NCBI RefSeq assembly: GCF_030247195.1
Contig: NC_080671.1
Coordinates: forward strand, 215,244,943 to 215,308,942
Source of the DNA: Topomyia yanbarensis
Taxonomy: Eukaryota; Arthropoda; Insecta; Diptera; Culicidae
Length of the DNA stretch: 64,000 nucleotides
Direction of reading: 5' to 3'
Each line of letters begins with the position of its first letter. The first letter of the stretch is position 1. The translations under genes and the position numbers were made by a program. The notes beneath the pieces were generated by a model. The model was not told the DNA's origin. It did not search any database and saw only the letters and a list, made by a program, of their open reading frames with translations. Below, piece after piece: positions 46,436 to 58,581 of the stretch.

Positions 46436-48059
46436 TAATTTATCAAATAATTTCATTTGTTCAACCACCAATCGATCAAGAAATACTTAACCTTAAGATT
46501 GTTTACTTAAGTTCATTAGTATATTATTGAAAATTTAAATGGAAAATGAAATTTCATATTTCATGGAGAATCTGTATATTTCCGTTAGCGAGCGTGAGCT
46601 TCCTCATCACAGTTCTCAATATGGAACTTTTCTTTTGAATATATTTTCTGGACAGACCAGTCTATTATTACTAGATGGATCAGCCAAATAATGCCAATCA
46701 CCTAGTGAGATACTTGATTAATTGTAATAATAGGTTACTGTTAAATGACCTTCAATAAATTATGTTTTAATGGGGAGGGTATATAGCAAATTGTAACATA
46801 TGAAAATAGACGAGTGAGCAAGAACGTGAGTCGATATGTGTGATAGATAAAATTCATTTGCACGCTCTTGAAAAAAGCTACCTTTTTAATGTCACTGTGG
46901 TCGTGTCCTGTACACAACCCTTTAATTTTTTTTCATTGGATAGATCCAAATAAATGACAATCGGATGTAGATCGTAAAATGCACCATTTTATAAATTTTC
47001 TTATTTTCACTCCCAATTCACAAATTGAATCAGAATGTTAACTGCTCACAACGTAACTCCATAAATACCCTAAGCAAAGATTAAATAAAAGATTTTAAAT
47101 ATACGCATTTTTCTTATATGAGTAAACTCACATAAAAAATCCAAATAAAAATATTTTAAAATTGCGAACGCAACGGTGATCAATATATTTGTTCGTTAAA
47201 ATATATTACTAGGATGCTCAAAACTTTCATTTCTGTTTTAATGTACTTATTATTTTATTTATAAAATCGTAGAAATTTTGTTGGCAAATATAATCGTTCC
47301 AATCTGCATTGATGCATTACAGAAATATATCTATTTTCTCTTTATAATTGATATTTATTCCAAACTTGTGAAAATACGCTTAAAACGAATATAAATATCC
47401 TCCCGCGTGTCGACAGGTATCGTGTTCAATTAGAATGACATTCACAGTTCATTTTGAATTCAAATTGAAATATTTCAACCAATTTTTTAATCAAGGTTTA
47501 AAATAACTATCATGGCACCAGTTACAAACGATGGTTCAACCACTTCAAGCTTATCTTCATTTGTGCATTGAATATTATGTCACTACAAAATGCTGTACAT
47601 CATCGGCTAACTATAAACTAGCCACCAAGTTAAAGTTCCAAGTTCAGAAACATTTCGTTTACATGTTGACAAAATTGTTCTCACACGCTATGAAACGAAC
47701 ATATGACGAAGAAAAGCTTTTTTACTACCAGAAAATATCGGAATGAAAAAATTCTCCATGTTGTCTAATTCACTCAGTTCCTTTAACATGAATTTGTTTT
47801 TAACATTGTCGTGTACCGCAGATCAGAACGCAGCCATATAAATGACAGCATCGTTTGGTTAAAGCTTACCAAATAGTTTGAACTAAAAAGAATACCACTC
47901 AAACTGTTACTGTGGAATGTAAGTTCTAGTTTTAGAATTTTCAATTAAAACTGAGTATCTAGAACTCCAAAACTTGTTTTTACCCCGTTACTTGACTCGA
48001 AGTTGTTTTCTGCAATCCATCGAACTTAAGGGGAAAATATACTTTTGCATATAATATAT
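46436..48059. other. Unassigned AT-rich DNA
   Basis: Open stretches do not exceed about 71 codons (47531-47746, +) and show no known motif. No RNA gene seen. Confidence 0.35.
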
Positions 48060-48640
48060 AAAAAATAATCCATAAAAAATTGCAAAACGATCCATAAAAA
48101 AGTTGTCCATGTTCCATAAAACAAAACTGACAATCCACAAAACAGTGTGAATGATCCATAAAAAGGGTGATTTGATCCATAGATTATTTAAAACTGAACC
48201 ATAAAATAGTAGCAAAAGAGCACTAAAATAGTAATAAAAGAGCAATTAAAATCAACCAATGCCCCATAAAAATATGGGAAAGGTTCCAAAAAATGTTACA
48301 TTTTGCGCAATAAATTAACTGACATTGATCCATAGAATATTAACAATGTACATTAAAGCACGTCGATATGTTCCATAATATCGATAAAAATGTTCTACGG
48401 TATTACAAAATGGAGCAATAAAATGTTAGAAAAAGTTTCATAAATTTTAGAAAAACTTCCATAAAATGTTTGCTAAATAATTTTTCTTAGTCCATAGAAG
48501 ATGTAAAAATGAACATTAGAAATGCTATGTATTGATTCATATATAGAACGTTAAATTATGATTCATGGATATTTACAAAACAATCCATAAGAAAAGAAAA
48601 TGTGAACCGTTCCATTAATATGTGCTTATGCACTAGAAAA
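48060..48640. repeat. Degenerate CCATAAA minisatellite
   Basis: Variants of GATCCATAAAAA (TTCCATAAAA, GTCCATAGAA, ATCCACAAAA and so on) recur every 20-40 bp over almost 600 bp, more than fifteen times, with diverged filler between them. The minus-strand open frame over part of it is a by-product. Confidence 0.65.
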
Positions 48641-48950
48641 ATTAAATTTAATGAATTCATGCAAAATTTCTGCTATTCGAACTAATAATAAATTAATAAT
48701 AAAGTATATTACGGTTCGGTTCGGTAAACCAGGGAGAGAATGCCCCTGCTGGGCAGAGAGAAGGTACCAGAAACTCGGTGCAACCGTGGCAGGGGGTGTA
48801 AACCCCTGGACGCTGGTTACCAAGAAGAAGCCGGCACCGACACCGGGTTACGTGACGAATGAAAATTTTTAGTCACGTAAATAAAAAAAAACGAAACCGA
48901 CACCGGATGTACCGCGGCCCGCGAAGAAGGCCAAGGACAGAGGCGAGGCC

Positions 48951-49633
48951 TTGTGGTTAAAAACCGACAAGGACAAATACGCCGACGTCCTAAAGTCGAT
49001 GAAGGCGGCCGAAAGTCTCTCGGCCCTCGGGCAAGACGTGCGCAGCGTGAGACGCACCAACACAGGAGAAATGCTTCTGGTGCTAAAGCGAGGCGCACAA
49101 TCTAGTGCGGTGTATAAGGCCTTGGCCCAAGAGGTCCTGGGTGAAGGCGCCCAGGTCAGGTCGTTAGGGGCGGAAATGACTCTCCAGTGCAAGCATCTGG
49201 ACGAGTTCACGACCGCAGACGATGTCGTCGCAGCCGTCAAGGAGCAATGCGTCGTGACAATCGAGCGGGCCTCTGTGCGTTTTAGAGGAGGACCCTCCGG
49301 CACCCAAGTAGCCTACCTCAGGCTACTGAAGGCGGAAACCAAAAAGGTTACCGTGAAAGGTAAACTGAAGATCGGCTGGTCGGTATGCCCAATTATCATA
49401 CCTCAGCCGCCTTCAGTGGATATCGGTGCCTTGAGTCCGGCCATAAATCCTACGAGTGTAAGGGCATAGATAGGAGCAAACTATGTCGTCGCTGCGGCGA
49501 GTAGGGGCATAAGGAGCGAGGTTGCACTAAGGTGCACAAGTGCCTTATTTGCACCGCTAAGAAGCAAGCCCGTAATCATGCTATGGGCGGACTTTCATGT
49601 CCCTTCGGTGAGGCAAATAAGAAGACGCCGTGA
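48951..49633 (+). pseudogene. LINE ORF1 (Gag) C-terminal part, broken
   Basis: The frame from 48951 encodes a typical R1 Gag stretch: RRTNTGEMLLVLKRGAQSSA, then ECKHLDE-like QCKHLDEFTTADDVV. It shifts frame near 49390. In the other frame a damaged knuckle YRCLESGHKSYECKG follows (first Cys lost), then CRRCGE, a stop at about 49501, GHKERGC and CLICTAKK. Earlier parts at 48700-48870 (VNPWTLVTKKKPAPTP) belong to the same protein. Confidence 0.75.
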
Positions 49634-49967
49634 ATGTTACACAGCTAAATCTTAACCATTGTGCAGCAGCCCAACAGCTGCTGTGGCAGTCGGTCTCGGA
49701 GTCGAGGACAGATGTCGCCCTCCTATCAGACCCGTACAACATCCCTGCCAGCAACGGGAATTGGGTATCGGACGGGTCTAGAATGGTGGCAATCTGTACA
49801 ACGGGACGGTTCCCGGTTCAAGAGGTAATACACTCCTCCGCCGAGGGTGTTGCGATTGCCAAGATCAATGGTGTGTTCTATTGCAGCTGCTACGCTCCAC
49901 CAAGGTGGCCCATAGAACAGTTCAACCAGATGATCGACAGGCTCTCGTCAGACCTAGTGGGCCGGTG
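49630..49967 (+). pseudogene. LINE ORF2 N-terminal fragment (endonuclease)
   Basis: Encodes VTQLNLNHCAAAQQLLWQSV, then INGVFYCSCYAPPRWPIEQF, typical of R1-type endonuclease. The expected start codon reads GTG. It is cut before the DFNAW region, so the catalytic core is incomplete and the reverse transcriptase is gone. Confidence 0.8.
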
Positions 49968-51990
49968 AAACACGCACTACGTGTTTACGGACTGCTATAT
50001 TACCACATGAAACACAATTACGATGTATATCACTAGAAGACTAATTACCGACTGACCCCTTTCAATTTGACCCAAAAGACTTTTATCATATCGTCTGTGT
50101 AGACTTTACTCTGAGAGAGTCTCAGACCTAAACAAAACATTCTTTCCACGCTCGCGAGAGTAAAGACCTGGTGGATGAATCAGTAGTTCATTATGACTCA
50201 TACTCGGAGGCCTTTACTTTCTGCAACAGCGTCGCCGTCTGCTGCTAGCAGCAACAAACTGTGTTTAATTAAACAAAGTGTTTATTCGTTTCCGTAAGCA
50301 TATGGCTTGGAAAGCGCGAGTGCATCAAAATATCAGCTTAGCTTAACGCTGTAGCTGGTGATGTAACCCAGGAAATTAAGTTCCCTGGTGCACCACTTGG
50401 AGAAGTTTACCAGGGTTGATGCTGGCCGAAAACTATGGGCGCTGCATGCCCCCTTACTTACTGAGCTTGATGGTTCCTCGGAGAGACGCATCATCAAGAC
50501 GATTGCGCGGGTTATATATAAAATTTGTGTCAAAAAAGTCTTTTGTGTCCTAACTCCTAAGATTGCCATTACACCTTTATGTGTGATGTTACATTAGTAA
50601 AACGAAAATATTTACAATTTTCTATCATAGGTTTTTCTTTTTAACAATATCCTAACTTTATGATGGTCCTAGTGTGCACCCCTGCTGTCCTTCTCGTGGC
50701 TCGTCCAATGCTTCTACCGGTGTTCTCACCAGTGTGTTGCCTGGCCGCTTCCTCTCGGGTCGATAGTGGTTTTCGGGACTTTGATTTCAGGGCACCTCCT
50801 CTGGTCCTGCATCCTCCTAGGGGTATACTGTCTTCCGCCTTCCTTGCGTATTGATTTCTGCTGTCCTGCCACCTGGCTTTTTCGATTAATTTCATTTTTG
50901 ACTGTGCCTCCCTTTTGATATTACTGATATTACTTCGGATTGTCCGACCGCCAGTGCCTAACATGACGATGGGCTTTCTTTCAGCGCACAATCGGTTTTG
51001 GTAGTTCCGACTGGGGCAATGTATATGTATTGGTCCAACATCAGTCGAATTGTAGCGTCTTGACTGTGCGGCCTGCTTCTTATTCTTGTAACATCGGTCA
51101 GGGTGTAGAGTTCCGACCGAAGTACTGTATAGTTAATCATATGACCGTAGTCGGGTTGTGATGTCCCGACTGTGGTCTTTTCGCTTGTGTTTTGGAGTGA
51201 GCCGGATATTGGCTGTACCGACTTCACTCCCTACATCTTATTCTCCCTTCTAGCATCGTATACTCATTTCATGACAGTTTGGCTTCCGTTTCTTGTTGTC
51301 TTATGCGGCGCCCCTCAATCGTTCCCGTCACCACCTTCGACTGGTTCAATGCTTATCGAACGCGTTGGGTAGTCTAACAATGCTACTTTAATCCATCCTT
51401 GTCGAACGCGTTGGGTAGTGCTCGTGTCTACCTTCTCCACAGGGTACACACTACTTTGGACTTCTGCTTCCACTTTATACAAAATCTCCTATGTTTAGTC
51501 ATTATATTTTTCGTCAATAGACGTGATTTGCTTATTTGTCCTACCGTTTTGATAATTTGACTGTTATAGATTGTTATTGTGTTAAAAATATAATTGAACT
51601 AATTTTTTTTGTTATCTTCAATCTCAACTTTTAATTTACTATATTTATTCAATTATTTCGATTTCTGTTTGTTTTCAATTATTTACTTTACACTGTAAAA
51701 TTTGTCGTATGTGAGATTACTCTTGCTTATAGTTTATTTTAAAATGAAAACCGACTCGGTTTGGCAATCTTCCTAATCTATTCTTGTCGGATATGTATTT
51801 CAAGCAAGAACAAGGGTGTTAATTGTTAGTAATTGCCCCCAATTCCATCTTTTCCCCAGATGTGTTCTTTTTTTTATTCGAGATCTTTTGCTACTTTGCA
51901 CGTTTCAATAATTTCGAGTTCTTTTGCCTGTTGTGCTCGGTTTTTAGTATTTTTACTTTTCTTATAAAAGAAATGTATAGAATTCGCTTA
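49968..51990. other. Unassigned mixed DNA right of the LINE fragment
   Basis: It starts with a small palindrome (AAACACGCACTACGTGTTT). The part 50640-51480 is GC-richer, with a 116-codon minus-strand open stretch (50641-50991, Arg/Lys-rich, no known motif). A word TCGAACGCGTTGGGTAGT occurs twice (about 51357 and 51404). I cannot assign an element or gene. Confidence 0.35.
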
Positions 51991-51994
51991 AACT

Positions 51995-52760
51995 TTCAAG
52001 ATTTTTACCGAGGCCCGGAGGGCCGAGTCTTATATACCAATCGACTCAGCTCGACGATTTGGGACAATGTCTGTGTGTGTGTGTGTCTGTGTGTGTATGT
52101 AACGGACAAATTCTCATTCGTGTTTCTCAGCAATGGCTTAACCGATCTTATCCAAACCAATTTTAAATGAAAGAACTAAAGAACAGTAAGAACGCTATTA
52201 ATTTGTTTTTGATTCTGATGTTTAGTTTCCAAGATATAAATGTTTGAATGTGTTAATTTTTTGCAGTTTTTTAAATTATCTGCCGAAATTGACAACATAG
52301 ATTAACACTTTATATGTTTTTAGACAGCTTTAACAAATACCTTTCGAACAAGCTATAGATTGTTGAAATCGGACTATTATCAAAAGATATATTTAGCATT
52401 AAATGCGGACGAAAGATTTTTATCAGCAATATGACCAAAAACATGTAATCTATTATTAACGCCAAAACGGCGTATTTTAGGTCAATAGTATCTTCGGAGA
52501 ATTTAATGGAGGCAATACGCCCTTTCATCTGGTATTGTGCTTTTACTGATTAATCTCCCTATGAGTGAGATATTTTCACAAATTTTCTTGGAAGTGATTA
52601 TATCGAAATGATGCCTTCAGCAAATTGGTAGCTCTTACTTTTGCGAATAACTTTACTGAAGACTTCAAATATCTATTTTGAATACTTTAAAAGTTATGGC
52701 TTGTTGTTTGTGGACTACCTTTTGTCACCTATTTATTGTTCAATATAGTAATAATCCATT
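51995..52760 (+). repeat. Family A repeat, near complete copy
   Basis: Starts with CCGAGGCCCGGAGGGCCGAG, then CGACTCAGCTCGACGATTTG, a GT tract (52072-52100) and the long right half shared with 346-800. The GT tract here has no LINE. Confidence 0.75.
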
Positions 52761-53100
52761 GAAATAAACCAAACATTATTACGATAAAACGAATTTTGTA
52801 TTTCCTTTTTCTATCTACAACCGCTAGAAATAATCACCCAACACTTCGAAGTTGTCTGGAAGGAACTTTTTTTTTAATAGCCCGCCTCTTACCCCCACAC
52901 CAAAAAGCTCACAAATGGAGCCCCCTGGTAGTGGACACATCAGTTCTCAGCGCACAAAAAAAAGGTCAGCACAACAAAACAAAGTTACGAATCGCTGAAA
53001 CGCTGAGAACAAAAAAAAAGCAATACGAGACCGACAAAACACAAAATTTGACAAAGAAGCTACGGCGAGTACCCAGCGGAAAAGAATCCTTTTAAGGGTC
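52761..53100. other. Unassigned DNA
   Basis: A 99-codon open stretch (52796-53095, +), Lys/Thr-rich, has no known motif and is probably chance. Confidence 0.3.
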
Positions 53101-53104
53101 CCAT

Positions 53105-53935
53105 CGTAGCTTTGCAGGAAGCTCATAATAATTTAAATTTATTTATTACTAATTGCTAGAAAAAAATGCATTTATCAATTGTTTTTATTAAAAAAATGTT
53201 AACCAATTATATCTAAAGGAATAAGCTCGATTGGTGGTGAACGAAGTTTATATTAAAAATTCTCCTATTTTATTTTTTTAAATTAGTTTCAATTTTGCTT
53301 GGAAACGAGTGCGACATGTTATTTGCTTTAAATCAGTAGGAAGCTGGTTGAATAACTTAGGTCCGATGAAAGAAATGCGTCTTTGACCAAGGTTCGTGGA
53401 TACTCTGGAGTATAATAAATGATTGGCTTGTCTAGTGCTGTGAGCTCGAATGCCTGTTGTAAATTCTAGATTATTATGAGCAATAGTATTATGCACAGCA
53501 TTGTGGATGTATATTATTGTTTGGTAGTTAGTCAACCCAAGCAAAGGTAAAATGTTATGGGCATTATTATTGTATAACAAAATAGTAGGGTACATAAATG
53601 GTTTTTTATAAATAATTTTAAGACATCTGTTTTGAAGCGTTTGTAGCTTTTTCAGATTCGAGATACTGGCACGGCCCCAAACAGATACAAGGTAGTTCAG
53701 CAACGAGTGGATGTGCGCATAATAAAATTTTAGAAGTACATGCTGGGGAACAAAAGAGCATACTTTACGCACAGCCCCACATAACGATGCAACTTTTCTC
53801 TCTATAGATGTTATATGCTCAATCCAGGAGAGTGTGGGGTCTAAGTGAAGTCCTAAATATTTGAAGCAATTAGTTTCCTGAATTACAGACTGTCCCATTC
53901 TTGGGTCTGGATGCACGCCTATAGCTCTTCTTGAT
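53105..53935 (-). mobile_element. 5'-truncated LINE of CR1/L2-like type
   Basis: Only the C-terminal end of a reverse transcriptase frame and an AT-rich 3' tail remain, on the minus strand. The sequence left of 53277 (T-rich on the plus strand) would be the 3' UTR. The strong 5' truncation is the usual fate of LINE insertions. Confidence 0.6.
53278..53916 (-). pseudogene. LINE reverse transcriptase C-terminal fragment
   Basis: The 212-residue open frame holds NCFKYLGLHLDPTLSWIEHI (the region just after the RT palm), then FYYAHIHSLLNYLVSVWG and LKKLQTLQNRCLKIIYKKP, and ends QLPTDLKQITCRTRFQAKLK. This order is typical of the thumb and tail of CR1/L2/Jockey-type LINE enzymes and different from the R1 LINEs in the window. 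The catalytic YADD part is missing. The frame has no stop, so the insertion may be fairly young. Confidence 0.75.
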
Positions 53936-54524
53936 AACTTATCAGTGCAAAAATGTTCATTTGTACGAACCTTCTGACAGCAATTTTTCTAACTTATAAC
54001 CATCGGATCGATCTGAAACATATCGGAAAATGAAAGCGAAATAAATAACTCCAAGTAACGGCGTAGCCAAGAGAAGGTTTTGGGGTTCAACACCATACAA
54101 CTCCCCTCCCCCACCACACCCAACAAAAAAAAAATTGGATTGAAGTTGAAAATTTATTGATGCTGACTGATTTAATTCAATATTACAATTACAATTATCT
54201 GATCCGTACATTGATAACCTGTTGATGTAAACATCATGAGGACTTTTGATAAATTGTCGGAATGGGGTCCTGATATGTAACTGATCTATTGGTCTTTATT
54301 TCACAGTTGTCTAATAGCATCAATATCAAATTCCTGCCTGAAAACATTCCAATAGAAAATTCCAGAGTTCTGTAATTAATCATAATCCTCAGATTTCTTT
54401 TCAAATTGAGCTCGCTTTTGTAGAGATGTACTGTAATAAGGGTCGAAGTTAAAATTGATTTAATGTCTATGAAACATAGAACTGCTCACCAAAAAATGCA
54501 TAATTTTCAACATTTGCTAAAATA
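53936..54524. other. Unassigned AT-rich DNA
   Basis: No repeat end or gene recognised. Confidence 0.35.
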
Positions 54525-54835
54525 TTTTTGCCTTTCTCATTCACTCTAAAATTCGTCAATCTACTCCCGACCCGGAGGGCCGAGAGTCGTATGCCAATCG
54601 ACTAAGTTCGTCGAGATCAGAAAATGTCTGTGTATATATGTGTGTGTATGTATGTGGAAAAAATGTGACCTCTGTTTCTCAGAGATGGCTGGACCGATTT
54701 GCACAAAGTTAGTCTCAAATGAAAGGTACAACCTTCCCATCGGCTGCTATTGAATTTTCTATTGATTGGACTTCCGGTTCCGGAGTTACGAGTTGAAGAA
54801 TGCAATCACACAGCAAATTCCCATATAAACTGAAA
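54525..54835 (+). repeat. Family A repeat
   Basis: Shows TTGCCTTTCTCATTCACTCT, CCCGGAGGGCCGAGAGTCG, a short GT/AT tract (54627-54657), AGATGGCTGGACCGATTTGC and CCGGTTCCGGAGTTACGAGT in the family order. Confidence 0.75.
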
Positions 54836-54913
54836 TGATAAATTTTCAAAATCAAATTTGTATTTTTGATGCAAAATGACTTTAAAATGCATGAAATATT
54901 GAGATTTGATGTA

Positions 54914-55145
54914 AACTCGAAAGAAATAATGTTTGACAAAAATTGATTTTTTTTGGACTTTGGTACGTTTTTGCCTTTCTAATATAGAAAGGTTATGCAA
55001 TCACTCTAAAAATCGTCAATCAACCCGAAAGAAATAATGTTTGACAAAAATTGATTTTTTGGACTTTGGTACATTTTTGCCTTTCTAATATAGAAAGGTT
55101 ATGCAATCACTCTAAAAATCGTCAATCATACCGGCCCGGAGGCAG
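54914..55145 (+). repeat. About 107-bp tandem duplication with family A left end
   Basis: CGAAAGAAATAATGTTTGAC to CTCTAAAAATCGTCAATCA occurs twice in a row, followed by a diverged CGGCCCGGAGG. Each unit carries TTTGCCTTTCTAATATAGAA, the family A start. Confidence 0.75.
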
Positions 55146-55374
55146 TATGCAGTGAGGGGTTGCTACTTTAAAATTAAAACTAGTTTAAAATTTCTTAACA
55201 AGTTGAAAATTTTCGGCAGGACCCGGACCTCCCGGATCTTTCTCCATGATCCGCCGCTGGTTTCAAGCGATGTTTCAGTATCGACACATAGTATCTTAAG
55301 ATCTTGGCTGTCGATCCATTGTATGTATGTGCAAATCGTACTGAACATGTAATATTCATTTCCACCATTATATT

Positions 55375-55490
55375 GAACATAACCAGCCATGGAATCGTAG
55401 TCTGGACAAATGAGAAAAGCACAATTGCACCACTAGGTGGATTAAAACAGGTTTTTATTTTGGGAATGCGTCGAGTTGAGACGAAAACGT
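55375..55490 (+). repeat. Family B end
   Basis: Contains GCACAATTGCACCACTAGGT, GGATTAAAACAGGTTTTT, and a left part related to segment S (CCAGCCATGGAATCGTAGTC against the S word with CCAGCTATTAAATCATAG). Confidence 0.55.
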
Positions 55491-55736
55491 AATATGATTA
55501 ATAACGAGGATAACACTTTCCGATTTCCATTCGACTCTAGCAGGTCCTTATCGATTTTGATGAGCATTTGATTTTTGTTGTATGGCCAATTATATGTATA
55601 GGTCAGATGTTCAAAAACAGTAATTTAAGGTCAAGATAGCATCATTTTGAAACCGCCGATTTCGGAGGTTTAGTATCTTCGATGAGTTTTACAAACGTTA
55701 AACAGCGCATCATTTGATAAAATAATTTTGACAGTA

Positions 55737-56725
55737 GGGGAACATGGGGAGACTTGACCAAGCGCAAAATTCTATTTTTGGCTATGGCGTCTTCTATTCG
55801 GTTCTTAAAAAAAATTTAAAAATATTTTTATACTTGTTTCGAACCCTTAAGGTAATTTTAAAAATTTGGAATGAAAAATCATTTCCTTACAAAAAATATT
55901 CTATGATTAATAAATTTGCATTAAATGATGTAATTTTTTATCAAACTTTGTATGACCATATCTACTCGACTACTAATTACTATTAAAGTACTAATATATC
56001 ATCTTATTCCTTATGAAGCAGTGAAATGATTTTACATAAATTGGAGCATTGAAATAGTTATTCCTAGAATTTGCACGACATTGAAAGCAATAACTAATGT
56101 TGAGGAGACTTGACCAAGATTTTATGGGGAGACCAAGTGGCAATTAGCTGAAGAAAGATACAAAATTCCTGATATTTACTATGCTTTGGTATCTACTGTT
56201 AATGTTAATCATGCCGTAAAAAATCCCACCTTAAATATAAGTCTATTTATTTTAGTATTAGTAAATAAAGTAACCAGTCGTAGGACTGATTCTGTGACAT
56301 GTGAACATGCAATGTAAGCAGTACAGTTAATCCTTAAAAAGAAATGCATAAAAAAACGAAATTTATTAAATGCAACCCTTTTATATTTTTTACTGCTACC
56401 TAAGGAACTCGAGAATATGGAAAAAAAATAATTACACTATATTTTATGTCATTATTTCTTGTTATGATTTTTCAAAATTCTCTTGATCAAGTCTCCCCAG
56501 GCCTTGGTCAAGTCTCCCCGCAGTGGGGAGACTTAACCAAAAAAAACCGATCACAGAAAAACTTTTGTAACTTTTCAAAAATTAAATTAAAAATTCTGCA
56601 AAAAATTATGAACACACACAATAACTTTGCACATTATATCTCATTGACTTTTGAGGGATTGAAGGCTTTTTTGGAGATTTATGCAGGTTTATCTGAAAAC
56701 CTGGTCAAGTCTCCCCATGTTCCCC
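55737..56725. mobile_element. TA-flanked inverted-repeat DNA element, 989 bp
   Basis: The left end GGGGAACATGGGGAGACTTG and right end CAAGTCTCCCCATGTTCCCC are exact 24-bp inverted repeats with TA on both outer sides (55735-55736, 56726-56727). The end motif GGGGAGACTTGACCA recurs inside in both orientations near 56100, 56140, 56492, 56512 and 56524. There is no transposase. It has the same build as the element at 2429-4282. Confidence 0.8.
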
Positions 56726-57339
56726 TATATCGTCTAAGAAGTATTTATGGTGAATTTTCTCAGGTTAATATTCATGACTACAATAAAGTCTCATCAAATT
56801 CGCTAAAGACACGAACTCTGTTACTATTTTCTGAAAAATTAATTCTGCATAATTTTAAAACTTCAAAAATTACGGTTTCGGAATTATGCCGTTTGGACAG
56901 TAAGATCGATTTTCGCCAAACCCCCACCAATTGTAAAATTTTATATTGTAAAAAACGTAAGGGCGATACTTCAATGCTGATAGGCGGGACCGAAAAAGTA
57001 AACAATCGCCAAAGGGGCGATACTATCATTTTGTCAATTTGAATAGCAAACACAAATTTTAATTTAATAATTTCAAATACTTCATGATGTTTTGATATTT
57101 TTCACTGTTGATTTTCTTTGACTGGTGTCACTGCTAGTATCGCTTTTTTCAAGAAACAGCGTTGATTTCTTAGTTCTCAGTCGTGTTGGAAATTTGAGTA
57201 AAGTATAAACTTCAAATCGATTAAAAAAAAATCGATTTTTTTGGCTCAGTACAATATACATAACCCCTTTAGGAAAATTCAGTTTTCCCACCACAATGCA
57301 TTGATTGAGGAATTTAGATATTTTATTAACAGAGCATTA

Positions 57340-57605
57340 GCAATAATTCGTTTGTATGTCTATTTTATGGGCCATATTTTCGCTTTCCCATTGATTTGGT
57401 TTGAGATTTCTAGCACTGATGTTGTCCTATGCTGATTTGAGCGATTCTCTGAGTCCTGCCACTATCCCATGTAGTATGTGTTATCAAAAACATCGCGAAG
57501 CATCAAGTTCTAAATGTTCTCAAACGATATAATATCCGAAGAGAGTGATAAGAGTTATAAGAAATGTCTCATCACACTGTTAGGTGGATTAAAAGCGTTT
57601 TTTTT
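57340..57605 (+). repeat. Family C repeat
   Basis: Contains GTTGTCCTATGCTGATTTGA, CCTGCCACTATCCCATGTAG, CATCGCGAAGCATCAAGTTC and ends TGTTAGGTGGATTAAAAGCG. Most complete of the three copies. Confidence 0.75.
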
Positions 57606-58581
57606 TGTAAGATTGTTTTAGACTCGAGATGGATAATATTTTTTTTGTGTGTTGCTCGAGTTGTGTTTTTTTGTAATTGTATTCTTTTCATAATAATTTT
57701 TTCATAACAATTTTTTTTTTCTTTTATTTTTTTTTCAAAAATGTTTTGTGTCGACAACATTTGTCGAAGCGAGGTAAGTATTTTTTTGTGGGAATACTTG
57801 GTTTTCTTCCTTCCTGTCTATTGTGGTTTCGTGTATGTTGCTTCGACATCTCCCCCTATCCAATTGAGGTTGACCCAGGAGGGTTTCTGTAAATAAAGGC
57901 TTAAATTCCTGAAAGTAGATTCATGGTATTGCTAACCATGTGAAATTTACTTACCTTAATCAACTACTTCTATCCACGAAATTACCTGAAAATTACAATT
58001 ACCAAGGTGGACTGATGCGCAACTTGTGAAACCAAATCGAAATTCTCCTATTAATATTTAGAAAGATAGTAGTGCACCTTTTCTGATTAGCAACTCTTGT
58101 GAATTTATACTGAAAATCTTCTGCAGTGCCTGTCTCGACTGCAATAGTGATAAACTTACTTACTTTGGCATGTTTTGCCGTTTTTCATAAAAAATATTTT
58201 CCTTCTGGGCGTTTTATTCGCCATTACTATTCATCTGCATTTCATTATGTGTATTTATGTTTTAATCCTTTTTGTGACATTGTGATCGGCTCAGGTCCTT
58301 TGACTCTGGCCCTTCCGTTTTTTCCCTTAGTTTGGTTCAGGTTTCTCTGATTCTGACCATCTCTTGTATTCGATTTTATTATCACTGTTTTGCAACCTTC
58401 CTTCTGATTGCACTTTTTTCCATGTATTCAATTTTATACTTGTATTTGACGTTTTAAAAGAAAATTATTATATCCCATATTTTGTACTACAGTCTTCTTG
58501 ACTTGTTAATAAAAAAAATTCCCATTTTCTGGCTTTATATCTTCTGCCATTTTAAATTGCTTTTTTCGACAGACACTGCTT
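57606..58581. other. T-rich unassigned DNA
   Basis: Long T runs and short open stretches up to 74 codons, no motif. A GT-rich donor-like word (GAGGTAAGTATT at 57769) is present, but no exon can be built around it. Confidence 0.35.

Larger units (their letters stand above)
48706..49967 (+). mobile_element. Second R1-type LINE, 5' part only
   Basis: Carries most of ORF1 and the start of ORF2 of an R1-clade LINE different from the one at 37-43 kb, more GC-rich. It stops abruptly at about 49967, after the endonuclease codons for SSDLVGR, and passes into unrelated DNA. LINE copies usually lose their 5' end, so this 3' loss must come from a later deletion or recombination. A short inverted repeat TTACGTGAC...GTCACGTAA (48848-48880) interrupts the early ORF1 region. 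Confidence 0.8.

Noticed and set aside
49968..50640. Possible solo LTR beginning TGAAACACG
   Set aside because: No matching CA end with a target duplication and no second copy in the window.
56446..57042. Open frame of 198 codons
   Set aside because: It starts inside the TA-flanked element, crosses its right end and has no motif; chance in AT-rich DNA.
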